Of a DNA stretch of 64,000 nt, positions 16,469 through 27,400 are shown piece by piece; the stretch's first letter is position 1; each line of letters opens with the position of its first letter. The DNA lies in assembly GCA_016213505.1 (NCBI GenBank), contig JACRAF010000069.1, forward strand, positions 1 through 64,000. The letters run 5' to 3'. The translations under genes were made by a program, and so were the position numbers. Source of the DNA: Devosia nanyangense (GTDB taxonomy: Bacteria; Pseudomonadota; Alphaproteobacteria; Rhizobiales; Devosiaceae). The notes beneath the pieces are model-generated. The model saw only the letters and a list, made by a program, of their open reading frames with translations. It was not told the DNA's origin and made no database searches.

Positions 16469-17018
16469 CGAGCTGTGTGGAGTGCAGGGCGATGGCTGCA
16501 TAGCCGATGATAGCGGCAGCCCCGCCGAGAAGGCCATACAGGTGAAACCAGTGCGGCGGCGGGATCCCCGACGCCTGCACAAAGCTCCCAACAAAGAACG
16601 CACCAAAGTACAGTCGAATGACGATTGCTTGCGCGACGGAAAGCCTCCGCAGCATCCCAGCAGTGACACTCTGATCGGGATCAAGGCCCCTCAAGGCATA
16701 GATGGCAATCTCGCGAAAAACGAGCAACCAAGCTAAGCCTATTTGTGAGGGGTCGGCCCGCGTGATCGCGAAAAGGATTGCTACTGAAAAGGCGCGGTCT
16801 CCGAGTCCATCAAGATAGTAGCCCGTCCTACTGGAATGTCCGAGGCGCCTTGCCAGAAACCCATCGAGAAAATCAGAGACCAAGGCGTAGGCCAAGATCA
16901 GCAACGCCGGCACCATCGCGGCCGCTGTCTCGGTCGAGAACAGAACAAGAAAGAGGAACGCGGCGGGGATCCGGCTAAGGGAAAGTGCATTGGGAAGGTT
17001 CGCCCAAAATGCGCGCAT
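16446..17018 (-). CDS. CDP-alcohol phosphatidyltransferase family protein
   Basis: The family signature is complete: SDFLDGFLARRLGHSSRTGY continues with YLDGLGDR, giving the D-x2-D-G-x2-A-R-x8-G-x3-D-x3-D pattern that binds the CDP-alcohol and metal. Several transmembrane helices follow, and the length of 190 residues is typical. Members transfer a phosphatidyl group to an alcohol such as glycerol phosphate or inositol phosphate; the acceptor here is unknown. The first residues MRA are encoded in the right inverted repeat, exactly as for the opposing gene. In the present orientation it reads toward that gene and away from the recombinase promoter. Confidence 0.85.
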   Translation of the reverse strand: MRAFWANLPNALSLSRIPAAFLFLVLFSTETAAAMVPALLILAYALVSDFLDGFLARRLGHSSRTGYYLDGLGDRAFSVAILFAITRADPSQIGLAWLLVFREIAIYALRGLDPDQSVTAGMLRRLSVAQAIVIRLYFGAFFVGSFVQASGIPPPHWFHLYGLLGGAAAIIGYAAIALHSTQLVKKATGP

Positions 17019-17033
17019 AATCCGGAGTTATCG
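17008..17033 (-). repeat. Right 26-bp inverted repeat of putative invertible segment
   Basis: This is the exact reverse complement of 15398-15423. It contains the ATG and first codons of the phosphatidyltransferase gene in the same relative place as the left copy does for the membrane-protein gene. Confidence 0.85.
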
Positions 17034-17247
17034 CTCACTGAAATGCGTCCTACAAACCACATATGGCCCTTCTTATTCAATCGGGATCAGGTAGAGACGC
17101 GTTACCGCCTTCATACTCAGCTGTTGAGGTGCCTTCCGCCCACTGCAGCTCGATGTCGCCAAAGTCCGCATCATCCCGATCCGGCACAAGGCGAATTGAG
17201 GATCGTGCCCTCAAGGCCAGAGCTGTGAGCCGCGAACGAAGTCTGGC

Positions 17248-18216
17248 TTAGGCTGAGTTGGCGAGCCGAGCGGCTCGCCAGTCTCGGTAAGTCGTGGCCG
17301 TTTCACCGATCTTCCACTCGAGCGGCCCGCTGGCGCTCCGAGCCGCGACGATCGAGGCGGCCGCACTCGGACTGGTGAAGACCACATCCGTCGCGAAGGT
17401 GAGAAGCTCGGCGGACGGACCGTCGACAAGTTGACCGTCCGCGACGAGCTTGTCGCGGAGGGCCCGGTATCCGGCAGGAAAGGTCTCGCTCTGACGCTTT
17501 CGAGCCATCGAGCCGGCAAGGACGACAAAGCCCTCGTCGGTTTCTCGAGCCGTGGCCGACGCCCCGGCTGTGGTGAACACGAACAGTGGATTGTCCGGAC
17601 TCGCAACGGTGGACGCCGATTGGGCAGACGCGCGGCGAAACAGATCGAAGCCAAGAATGGGAAGGACGTGGCCGAGCTGATCGACGAAGTAATCCATGTC
17701 CGCCCGGTCGGCCTCGGGCAATCGCTGGAAATCAGGGTGAGTGTCGTTGGTGAGTGCGACTGATCCAGCTTGCTGGGTCAGCTTGATCACCTGGCTCTCG
17801 AGATATCGGACATGGCTCTTGGTAAGATTCTCGTCCGTGCTGACGATGATCACGAGCCGGTCGAAGAAGTCCTTGTCCTCGGACCGCAGGTGTATGCGGA
17901 TACGTGCCCCCACATTGTCACCCTCGCCGATATAGGCCATGGCGCCACCGGCCCGATCCGGGTCCGGTCCCATGAGCACGTAAATGCCGGTTCGCGCTGC
18001 CTCGGGTCGCTTCAAGAGGTCGGGTAGCCGCGACCGGGGAGCACAGACAGCCTTGCCCGTCCAGTTGCCGATCTCGGCGACGATCAGGCCCTGAGGGGTA
18101 CCATCGGCCAGAAATAGCCGGATCGAGCGGCCGCCGGGCCGCGGCGAACCCGCACTTGCTCCTGAGAATCCGGGTTGGCTCACACTATGGTCCTCGGCTA
18201 ACGATCCGACGGACAT
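17248..18216 (-). CDS. GIY-YIG nuclease-domain protein with DUF4357
   Basis: A GIY-YIG domain begins near residue 76 (TGIYVLMGPD, AYIGEGDNVGARIRIH) and includes the glutamate-containing helix HVRYLESQVIKL. The C-terminal 100 residues fit DUF4357 (FVVLAGSMARKR through GPLEWKIGETATTYRDW). This architecture is common in accessory DNA and is presumed to nick or cut DNA, but its biological role is not established. The start is ATG 18216, with TTG 18219 directly before it. A small XRE regulator gene lies divergently 89 bp away. Confidence 0.8.
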   Translation of the reverse strand: MSVGSLAEDHSVSQPGFSGASAGSPRPGGRSIRLFLADGTPQGLIVAEIGNWTGKAVCAPRSRLPDLLKRPEAARTGIYVLMGPDPDRAGGAMAYIGEGDNVGARIRIHLRSEDKDFFDRLVIIVSTDENLTKSHVRYLESQVIKLTQQAGSVALTNDTHPDFQRLPEADRADMDYFVDQLGHVLPILGFDLFRRASAQSASTVASPDNPLFVFTTAGASATARETDEGFVVLAGSMARKRQSETFPAGYRALRDKLVADGQLVDGPSAELLTFATDVVFTSPSAAASIVAARSASGPLEWKIGETATTYRDWRAARLANSA

Positions 18217-18305
18217 CAAAGCCTACCGAGGTGAACAAATCCCTATTTGGGATAATCCGATAACGGGATCAGCTTCCTGCGCTCACCGCCCCAGCCGCGC
18301 GCAGC

Positions 18306-18557
18306 ATGAGCAAATCGATCCACAGCCCCGAGCATGCCAAGCTTCGCGAACTGCTCATCGCCGCGCGCAAATCAGCCGGCCTCACTCAGCAGGACGTTGC
18401 CGATCGGCTCAAGCGGCCGCAGTCCTTCGTCGCCAAGTATGAAGGTGGGGAACGAAGGCTGGACGTGGTCGAGTTTCTCGAGATTGCCGGCGCCCTCGGT
18501 ACCGACCCGGTCAAAGTGGTGCGGGCGCTTTCGCGGGCGGCCGGCGCTCGCGGCTGA
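18306..18557 (+). CDS. Small XRE-type helix-turn-helix regulator
   Basis: The 83-residue protein is essentially one Cro/C1 domain: LRELLIAARKSAGLTQQDVA, then RLKRPQSFVAKYEGGERRLD and a closing helix. It is divergent from the GIY-YIG gene with an 89-bp gap and may regulate it. It is shorter than, and not closely related to, the two XRE proteins at 7241 and 20225. Confidence 0.8.
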   Translation: MSKSIHSPEHAKLRELLIAARKSAGLTQQDVADRLKRPQSFVAKYEGGERRLDVVEFLEIAGALGTDPVKVVRALSRAAGARG

Positions 18558-18623
18558 GATCTCATGGTGTCGATGGGGTGCCGCCGCGGGCGTTCCGTGC
18601 CAGCTCAGAGTAGGCGAGATGGA

Positions 18624-19583
18624 TCAGTCGTCGTCCGGCTGGTCGGTCCGCACCGCGAATCTCACCGGGTTGTGGTCTGAATAGAGCACCCGGAACCGAT
18701 CGTGATTGTAGGGGGCACCGGGGAAGGCCGAAGCGGCTCCCGTCCAGCGCCGATGCATTTCGTCGATCAGGTTGATGACGGTGATCCCTCGCTGTGTTCT
18801 GAGCTCGTTGCTGGAATCCTCAGTCCAGTAGAACACCTGGTCGAAGGGCTTGCCGGCGTCCGGTTTGACGTTGGTCGCCTGACATCGGCTGTTGAGCGTT
18901 GCCATGCCGTCTGGGAGGTTGGCCTCGACCTCCGCGCAGTTCTGAAAGTTCATGTCGCCGAGGATGATGAAGTCGCGCTCTGCCCCGTCCTGCTCGCCGA
19001 CCCAGGAGACGATGGCGTCTAGCTCCTCAATGCGTCGCGCCCGATTGTCAGGGCCGGCATCGGGGCGCAGATGTACCGAGATGAAGACGAGGTCAGCGTT
19101 GCCTACCTCGAAGGCAAAGGCGTAGGGGACGCGATCGAAATGTCGATTGTCCGAGCGGTCCCGGGCGAGGAAGCCGTGCGGCAGGGCTTCTGCGGGACTG
19201 ACGCGATGGGGCTTGTAGAATGCGACGAACCACTCGGTCGCACTGCTGTTGAGGTGAATGGTCGGGCCTGGTCCGGTATCTTCCTCGGATAGGACGTACT
19301 CGAACCCCTCCGTCTGCATCGCATCGAAGAAGGCAGTGGCATCGGGATCGGGCACGAAGCTCGACCCGTTCGGAAAGTGCCCCGCATAGGGCGGGGCCAG
19401 CAACTCCTGGACGAAGACCAGGTCGAAGCGCGAGAGCATGTCGGCGAGATCGGCGTTGCGCCGGCTTTCGGACTGACCCAGAAACTGGATGTTGAACGAC
19501 ACAACCTTCAGGTCCGCCGCAAACGCGAGCGAACTTGAGAGGATCCCCAACAGGACCAGACCAGCGAGCGCCCCGAGTCTCAT
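18624..19583 (-). CDS. Secreted endonuclease/exonuclease/phosphatase family protein
   Basis: A signal peptide (MRLGALAGLVLLGILSSSLA, cut after AFA) is followed by a DNase I-like fold. The motifs are VVSFNIQFLG, LVFVQEL with the metal-binding glutamate, FISVHLRPD, FIILGDMNFQNC with the catalytic Asp/Asn, and the final SDHNPVRF. All key motifs are present. The protein should act outside the cytoplasm on nucleic acid or a phosphoester. Neighbours are unrelated and no cognate inhibitor gene is obvious. Confidence 0.85.
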   Translation of the reverse strand: MRLGALAGLVLLGILSSSLAFAADLKVVSFNIQFLGQSESRRNADLADMLSRFDLVFVQELLAPPYAGHFPNGSSFVPDPDATAFFDAMQTEGFEYVLSEEDTGPGPTIHLNSSATEWFVAFYKPHRVSPAEALPHGFLARDRSDNRHFDRVPYAFAFEVGNADLVFISVHLRPDAGPDNRARRIEELDAIVSWVGEQDGAERDFIILGDMNFQNCAEVEANLPDGMATLNSRCQATNVKPDAGKPFDQVFYWTEDSSNELRTQRGITVINLIDEMHRRWTGAASAFPGAPYNHDRFRVLYSDHNPVRFAVRTDQPDDD

Positions 19584-19764
19584 GCCGACGCGTTCATATC
19601 ACGCCACCGCCGTTTCTGGGAGATGGGTAAAGACGTAGAACTCGTTGAGCCCGGACCACCGGTCGCGTCAATGGGCGCGGGCAGGGCCACGATACCCATT
19701 CGGCCATCGAGGCGTTAAGTTCCGATCGAGTGGGGAGGAGCGGCGGAAGAGCCGTTTTAGCGAT

Positions 19765-20181
19765 ATGGCTGGTGTGGACGACAACTCGACCGCCAAGATC
19801 GTTCGCGACCTGCTGGTGATCGCCAAGGTCGCGATGCCTCCGAAGCTCTACGCCGAAGATCCGCGGGTGACGAGAGCGACTGCGTTGCTGAAGTCCCTGG
19901 AGGCCGGCCTGTCCTCATCCCGGACGCCCAACCTGGCAAGCCGGCCGCCCGCATCCGACGTGACCGCGATGGCAGTGCGGCGGCCGGTCGAGGAGTCGAG
20001 GGATGGCATCTCGTTCGTCGTGGACTTGCCCTGGGACCTGGTCGAGGCGCTGGGCAAGGCGCTCGAAGTCGACGCGATGCCCCTCGATCCGTCCGATGCG
20101 CTCACCTTCATCGCACGGGACTGGTTCACCGCTCACGGCTACACCGGACTGCTGCCGGGCGCCGACGAGGCGAGCAACTAG
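19765..20181 (+). CDS. Hypothetical protein
   Basis: This 138-residue soluble protein starts MAGVDDNSTAKIVRDLLVIA; upstream in-frame residues look like non-coding sequence. A C-terminal stretch (LVEALGKALEVDAMPLDPSD, then ALTFIARDWF) has an amphipathic look resembling small CopG-like modules, but I cannot assign a family. It stands alone between the divergent nuclease gene and the convergent XRE gene. Confidence 0.5.
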   Translation: MAGVDDNSTAKIVRDLLVIAKVAMPPKLYAEDPRVTRATALLKSLEAGLSSSRTPNLASRPPASDVTAMAVRRPVEESRDGISFVVDLPWDLVEALGKALEVDAMPLDPSDALTFIARDWFTAHGYTGLLPGADEASN

Positions 20182-20224
20182 CCCTTCGCGGTGCATGCGC
20201 AGGGGCTCCCCGTCGCCGACGTGG

Positions 20225-20548
20225 CTATGCCCGAACCAGCGCCTCTGCTTGGATTGTGAGGATCCTCAGTTCCTCGTCAGACACCTGACGCGCAGCAGCG
20301 GACAATCGCTCCAGCATCGCCCCGCGCTTGGTGGGCTTCTTGCCCTCGTGGTCTAGGCCAAGCAGCCAATTTGGCGTTGTGCCCAGACCGTGGGCGATCC
20401 GCACAAGGGTCTCCATGTCCGGCTCCCGTCGTCCGCCCGCATAGTGGGCATAGCGGCGCTCTTCGAGCCCGCACTGCCGCGCCGCCTGGCGGTCGGAAAT
20501 GCCCAGTTGCGCTGCCCGTTCCTTGAGCCGGTTGGCGAAGATGTCCAT
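20225..20548 (-). CDS. XRE-family transcriptional regulator, paralogue of 7241-7567
   Basis: From MDIFANRLKERAAQLGISDR onward it is colinear with the regulator at 7241-7567, and the helix-turn-helix is almost unchanged (GLEERRYAHYAGGRREPDME). The start at 20548 is fixed by that alignment and by the conserved operator directly upstream; the longer open frame would run through the operator. It is divergent from a DUF3862-like gene, repeating the left pair's layout. Confidence 0.85.
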   Translation of the reverse strand: MDIFANRLKERAAQLGISDRQAARQCGLEERRYAHYAGGRREPDMETLVRIAHGLGTTPNWLLGLDHEGKKPTKRGAMLERLSAAARQVSDEELRILTIQAEALVRA

Positions 20549-20549
20549 G

Positions 20550-20601
20550 AGAACGGATTGTTCTTCATAGACGTCAATTCGGCTACGAACGTTATGTCTT
20601 C
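20550..20601. promoter_or_regulatory. Operator/promoter block, second copy
   Basis: AGAACGGATTGTTCT (20550-20564) and the following CAATTCGGCTACGAACGTTA with TGTCTTC are kept base for base relative to 7569-7620 apart from two substitutions. The two regulators probably bind each other's sites. Confidence 0.6.
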
Positions 20602-20625
20602 GTACAAGAACAGAGCGTAGCGCGC

Positions 20626-21102
20626 ATGATGACCACGCAACGGAGTTTCGGACGCCGCGGAGCCAGTGCGGCAAGACTCTCGACGCCCTCTCGCCGATTC
20701 GACACCGAGATCGATCCTCGGCCGAAAAGGCAACGCTGGGGATGGGGCAGGATCACCCTCGCGATCGTCGGAGGCCTCTTCGTCCTCGGGGTCGTCGGCA
20801 ATCTGATCGATGACCGCGATCCAGCGATCCAGCCGACTACCGCGAAAGCTGCGGTGTCTCCCACATCCCGCGAACCGTGTGGGGCCACGCTCAAGGAGTA
20901 TTCCGCACTCAAGGCTGGAATGTCCCTGCACCGGGCCGCGTCGGTCATCGGATGCCCGGGAACAGAGATGAGCCGTGTCTCGATCGGCGGTCAGGAGACT
21001 GTCCTGGTTTCATGGCGAGGGACGCGCGGCCTCTTCAGCAACATGAACGCCACCTTCGACAACGACCGTCTCGTCGCCAAGGGGCAGCTCGGGCTGGAGT
21101 AG
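20626..21102 (+). CDS. Membrane-anchored DUF3862/SmpA-like protein, paralogue of 7674-8162
   Basis: A basic N-terminus, one transmembrane helix (ITLAIVGGLFVLGVVGNLI) and a C-terminal DUF3862-like domain (EYSALKAGMSLHRAASVIGC through NMNATFDNDRLVAKGQLGLE) match the paralogue. The linker between membrane and domain has diverged strongly, while the domain is about 75 percent identical by eye. It is divergent from, and probably controlled by, the XRE regulator 77 bp away. Confidence 0.7.
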   Translation: MMTTQRSFGRRGASAARLSTPSRRFDTEIDPRPKRQRWGWGRITLAIVGGLFVLGVVGNLIDDRDPAIQPTTAKAAVSPTSREPCGATLKEYSALKAGMSLHRAASVIGCPGTEMSRVSIGGQETVLVSWRGTRGLFSNMNATFDNDRLVAKGQLGLE

Positions 21103-21432
21103 CTCGGCTGAGCCACCTGACCGAGACCGCAGACGGTTGAGGAGTCCAGCGCCGCCGTCGGAGAAATAGAACGCTGATCGAAGCTTGTCTGATGCCATCC
21201 CGGTAAGTGTCGTATCAGTAGTTACCCGTACGTATTATACCCCGGCGCATGAGTCTGTCAGACCGCTCGTCGGTCGTGTCAGTCACCGCCAACATATGCG
21301 GGTTCCCGGGGCGGATGCGGTGTCGTCGACACCGGTGTTTGATGGGCGAGATCGGCAACTGCGAATTGTCCACAGTCATGTAACTGCGACTATTGCCAAC
21401 TAGGCTGCAATCATGGCCCAAACCACTCGGGC
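21103..21432. other. Upstream region of the first RHS gene
   Basis: No gene is seen. A TATTAT hexamer at 21233-21238 could be a -10 element for the toxin gene, but no good -35 lies at the expected distance. Confidence 0.35.
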
Positions 21433-24400
21433 ATGTTTTGGGGGATAGTCGTGCGCAACAATGCGTCGATTGGACTGGGTCGTTTTTTTTCACTTTTTCA
21501 CACAGTAGCGAAGGCGGCAGCAGGCGGCGGGCGACGCGGCCTCTCGGTGTTGTTCAGCCTCATGCTGGTTTTTGGCACAATCGCCCCAAGTTATGCCGCG
21601 GGCTCGACAACGTCGTCGACAGCAGCGCCGGCAGGGACAGGCCTCGCAGACGCGAGCCAAGAGACGAGCGGCTCAGGTGCTGCAGCTCTGGTGGTTCCTG
21701 CCAACTACGACGAGGCCGGGGGCGGTTCGTCCCTGATGTCGATGAGCCTTTCGGCTGGCGTGTCGGGAGGCCAGAAGGCGAAGTTCGTGCCACCTGACAC
21801 GCCTTACAACGGCGCGTTCACTCGATCCTTCGCGATCGACGTTCCGTCCTTTTTCGACATCACCCCGAAGCTTTCCGTGGACTACGGTTCTGGTGACACG
21901 CGGCTGCGGGCTGAGGATGGATTCTCACCCCTCGGCGTCGGTTGGACGCTCTCTGGCGGTTCGGTGATCAAGCGGACGTCGAGGTTCGGAGGCACGCCAA
22001 CGTTTGCGACCGACGATGTGTTCGTGCTCGACGGCAATCCCTTGCTGTTCTGCACAACGGCGGGCTCGACCCCTTCCTGCGATAGCGGCGGCACACATAC
22101 GGCACGGTTCGAGAGCTACGAGCGGATCGTCCAGGGGGCCGATCGTTGGACCATCACCGCCCGCGACGGCACCCTCTCGACCTATCGGCCGCTGAGTTTC
22201 TGGAACCCAGGCGGGGTCCAGGATGCGAATCTGCGCAACAGCTATCGTTGGCTGTTGGCCGAAGTGGCGGACACCGATGGAAATACGATCACGTACGCCT
22301 ACGACTGCTCGTCGCTCCCCGATTGTTACGCGACCCAGATCGCTTATGGCATCACCACGGTGGCGTTCGCCTGGGAGGCGCGGCCCGACACCTTCACCTA
22401 TGCGACGGGGGTCTCGATCTCGCCCGCCGTCGACAAGCGCCTCAAGTCCGTCGCCGTGCGCAATTCGGGGACGCTCATCCGCGCCTACGCGCTCTCTTAC
22501 GCGACCTCGCCCGACACCAAGCGCTCGCTGCTGGCGTCGATCCAGCAGTTCGGCTCCGATGCGACAGTTGCTTCTGGTGTTGTCAGCGGCGGCATGAGCC
22601 TGCCTGCCGATGTCTTCACCTATTCGACCATGGCGACGCGCCGGAAGGGCACGATGATCTCGGATCTGGTGACCGCCGACGCCAATCCGGAGACGACACC
22701 GAGCACGACTGCAACCGAGCTGCAGTCGAAGCTCGCCACCAATCCGGCAACCAATGCCAACTACGTGTTCGGCGACTTCAATGGCGACAACAAGACCGAC
22801 CTGTTGATCACCAAGAAGGGCGCCAGCGCCTGTCAGGCGGAATACTATGCCTCTGGTCAATGGGCGGGCACGTCGACCACACCGACCGGAGGCCCGATCG
22901 TCGCCGACCCGAGTAGCCTGGCCCCGATCGGCTTCTGCACGGATGGCACGAACTGGTATGTCGGCGACTTCAACGGCGATGGCACGGATGACGTTGCCAC
23001 GCCGACAACACGCGGGGCGCTCAACGCAGCGTTCAAGCCTGCGGGATACGCGGACGCTGACGCGGTCATTGCCGTCCTGCTTCTGACCAAGAACTCCGCC
23101 ACGGGGGGTCTGAAGGTGACCGCGTCGATGGTTGCTCCGGTGGGTACCGGAGCCAGTGCTGGTCTGCGCGACGCGGATCAGAAAGCCAAGCTCGTCGTGG
23201 GGGACTTCAACGGCGACGGCAAGGACGATTTCTATCGCGGCGCGGTGTTCATCTCGAACGGTACCGCCTTCACAAAGAGCACGTGGGCCAACCAGAACTG
23301 GGGCCGCCCCGGTGACTTCAACGGCGACGGCCTCACCGATTTCGTCGTTCTCGACGGCACAAATGGCGTCGACTCGTATTTCTTGCTCTCGACTGGAGCG
23401 TCATTCTCCAAGAAGCTTGTCGGCTTGACGACAAACCGCGACGATCTGAATTGGACCGAATTCGAAGACCCCAATCCGATGCGCGACCCTGCCGGGTCGG
23501 GATTTTATTACTCGAGAACGGTGTCGCCTCTTTACTACTTTCAGGAATCGACCTGTATCACCAATTCGTCTGGGGATCGCCTATGCGCGGGCGCTGAGAT
23601 AAGATGGAACGACACAGCAATAAAAATTCCAAACGGGCAAGTCTTCACGAGTTACACATCCGGGGCATGGACATACTACAAGGGGGCATTGGAATATACT
23701 TGGAACTACGTGAGCGACTCAGGAACGCGAAAGAGAAAGTATCATGATATCTATAGGGAGCCGAGTGTTGACGAAGACGCCGACACGCGACTCGGTCAGT
23801 GGGGCTTCGCCGACATCAACGGCGACGGTGCCACCGACATCCTGAACATCCTCGAACTGAGCGACGGCACGCGGCGCCTCAAAAAGTACCTCGCCACGGG
23901 CGCCGGTCTCAGCGCCTCGACCGAAATTGCAAGCCTCAGTGGCTCGACCCTGGGCGGCAACATGAGCTTCGACCTCTACGACCTCAATGGAGACGGCATC
24001 GCCGAGATCATTCGTCCGAACGCGACGAGCACAGAATTCGGCGTCAACTCGGTCACCGCGGGCTACCCTAAGGTCTACGAGAAGGCGAGCATCACCAGCG
24101 TCTACGGTGCGGCGGGCGACTACAATGGTGACGGCAAGCTCGATCTGACGCAGGCGTTTTCGGCCGCGCCCAGCGGCTGCTCGACCTGCATTGCCGCATA
24201 TTCAGACTCTGTTGTGCCGGACCTGTTGGTGCAGAACACGTTGTCGTCGGGTGGCGCTGTCAGCGTCGAGTACCTCCCATCGACGTATTGGACCAACGGT
24301 TACCTGCCGATGGTGTTGCAGGTCGTCTCCAGGGTGACCACCAGCGATGGCCGCGGCAACTCGTCTTCGGTCAAGTACGCTTATCAGGACGGCGCTTACG

Positions 24401-27400
24401 ATCCTTTCGAACAGAAGTTCCTGGGGTTTGAAAAGGTGACGGCGGAACTGCCGTGCGAAGCGGGGGAAACATCGTGCCCGTGGGTCGTCGCCAAGTACCG
24501 GCAGGAGGCAGTCGCCGCCGGCGCCCTGTCGCGGCTCGAGGTCTATGACGGCACCGGTGCGATGAAGCGGCTCGTCGAAGACGGCTATGTCGTCAACCAG
24601 ACCTCGGCGCCGTTCAGCGCCTACAAGACGTCGGAGCAGGTGACGGATTATCTGGTTGGCGGCAGCGTCACCACTCGCAAGGAGTGGTCGTACGACGGCT
24701 ACGCCAATCTGCTCGAGGAGAAGGACCTCGGGGTCACGAGTTCGACGCTGGACGACGTGACCACCGACAGCACCTACCAGCTCAACACCACCGACTATTT
24801 GGTGAGCTTCCCAACTCAGGTGACGGTCAAGACCAGCACCGGCACCGTGCTGCGCGACACGCAATACCTCTATGACGGCGCGGCCGACAACGCGACGGCG
24901 CCGACCAAGGGGCATGTCACCAAGACCCGCAGCTGGCTCAATCCGGGGAACCGTTGGATCGAGGCGACCGCGTCCTATGACAGTTTTGGCAACTTCGTCG
25001 CGACGGTCGATCCGCTCGGCAACCGCACCGAGACCGACTACGATGCGACGACGCATCAGTTCGCTGTCGAGACGCGCAACCCGCTCTACTTCGACGGCGA
25101 CACGCGCCAGAAGGTGACGGCAGGCTGGAATCTCGGTTGCGGGGCGACGTCGTCCAGCACCGATGCCAACGGCCTCGCTACCAGCTACCAGTACGATGCG
25201 CTGTGCCGGCTGACGCGCACCGACTACCCGGGCGGCGAGTACGAAACCGTCGCCTATCTCAACATCGGCAATGCGACCACCCAGCACGTCGACCAGACGC
25301 GCAAGCCCGCCGATGGCGTCACTCCGATCGTCTCCAGCACCTATCTCGATGGTCTCGGCCGAACCTGGCAGACCACCGCGACCAGTACCGATCCGGCCAA
25401 GCCGATCGTGGCGCTGACGATCTATGCCAAGCGCGGCAGCGTGCTGATGTCGACGCAGCCCTACTTTTTGGGCGATCCTTCGAGGACGACGACCACCAAA
25501 GTCGACGTGCTCGGCCGCTCCACCCTCGTCACTCTTCCCGATGCCAAGACCATTGCGACGGCCTATGAGGCGCCGCTGGTTGCGCCGGGCGCCGTCACCA
25601 TCAAGACGACCGACCCGATCAACCGGGTCACCCGGATGGTGAAGGACGCAGGCGGCCACGACCTGCAGCGGATCGGCTATATCTACCAAGCTACGGTGAC
25701 CACCAGCTACACCTATGACCCGCTCGGGCAGTTGGTCGGCATCACCGACCCCAACGGCAATGTGTGGAGCCACAGCTTCGACAGCCTCGGTCGCCGCACC
25801 AGCAGCACGGACCCGGATCTGGGGACCTGGGCTTACACCTATGACGATGCCGGCCGGCTGGCGACGCAGACCGATGCCAAGGGCCAGCAGACGGTCTTGG
25901 CCTATGATCGGCTCGGTCGGGTGCTGACCAAGGTCGCGGCCTATGGCCTCGTCAACCAGGACACCACCACCAACACCTATGACGAGGCGCGCAGCGGCTT
26001 CTTCAATGTCGGCAAGCTGACCAGTACGGCCAACGCCAATGCCAGCATCGCCTACGATTACGAAGACGGCGGGCAACTGGCGCAGCAGGTGACGACTGTG
26101 GGGGCGGAGACGTTCACCAGTAGCGCCAGCTACGACACCGCCGGCCGGCTGCTGTCTCGGAGCTATCCGGATGGCACCGGCTCGGGCGCCTTTGCGTACG
26201 ATGCCGCAGGGCACCAGCTGAGTCTGTCGGGCGCCATCGCCTCGACCACCTACAATGCGCTCGGCCAGGTCACGACCATCGCCTACGCCAATGGGGTCAG
26301 CACCACCTATACCTATGATGCCGCGAGGGCCTGGCTCGGCTCGGTGGTGACGACCAAGGGCGCCACCACCATCGAAAGCCTGACCTACTCTCGCGACTTC
26401 GCCGGTCGCATCACCGCGGTTGCCGGCTCGCGGGCCAATGAGAGCTGGAGCTATGTCTACAACGATGTCGATCGGCTGCTGAGTGCCGCCAACACCAACA
26501 CCCCGGCGCTGAGCCGAACCTTCAGCTACGATCTTGGCGGCAACCTCACCTCCAACTCGGGGGTGGGCAGCTATGGCTATCCGGCGCAGGGCAGCGTCGC
26601 GTCACAGCCGCATGCCGTGCAGACGGCGGGACCGTGGGCCTTCGCCTACGACCTCAACGGCAACCAGATCACCCGCAGCACCAGCGGCATCGCCGATCGC
26701 ACCATCACCTATGACGGTGACAACCGTCCGGCGACGGTCGCAGCCAACGGCAATGCCGTGACCTACCTTTATGGTCCGGACGGCAGCCGGCTGAAGAAGA
26801 TCGTCGGCTCGGACGTCACCCTCTATCTGGGCGATGACATCGAGCGCGACCCGACCGGGGCGTTCATCGACTATCTCACCGCCGACGTGAAGCGGGCAGG
26901 GGGCGCGCTGAGCTTCCTTCACCGCGATCACCTGAGTTCGATCCGCGCCATCACCGACGCCACCGGCTCGGCCTATCGGGTCTCGACCTACGAACCCTTC
27001 GGCGAGCAGGTCGAGACCGCCCTCAACCCGCTGACCCCGGTCGAAACCAAAAGCTGGATCGGCGAGCGCACCGACCCCGAGACCGGTCTGACCTATCTCC
27101 ACGCGAGGTACTACGACGCCATCCTCGGCCGCTTCCTGCAGCCGGATTGGTGGGATGCATCCGACCCAGGCGTCGGCACGAACAGGTATGCGTATGCGGC
27201 GAACGACCCGATCAATGGGAGCGACAGGAACGGGCACACGTTATACGAAACCTACACTTGCGACAGCACGAATTGCGCATTGGAATCGTCACACGAGACG
27301 CCGGGCAGGGACCTGTTCCCGTCGTCTAGCGGTTCAGGGAGCAAGGCACGCACGGTGGTCTCAGCGCAACCGGCCAACGCCGCGATCGCTCCGGCTGTGC

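Noticed and set aside
20549..20674. Longer N-terminus for the second XRE regulator
   Set aside because: It would translate through the conserved operator block and has no counterpart in the paralogue.
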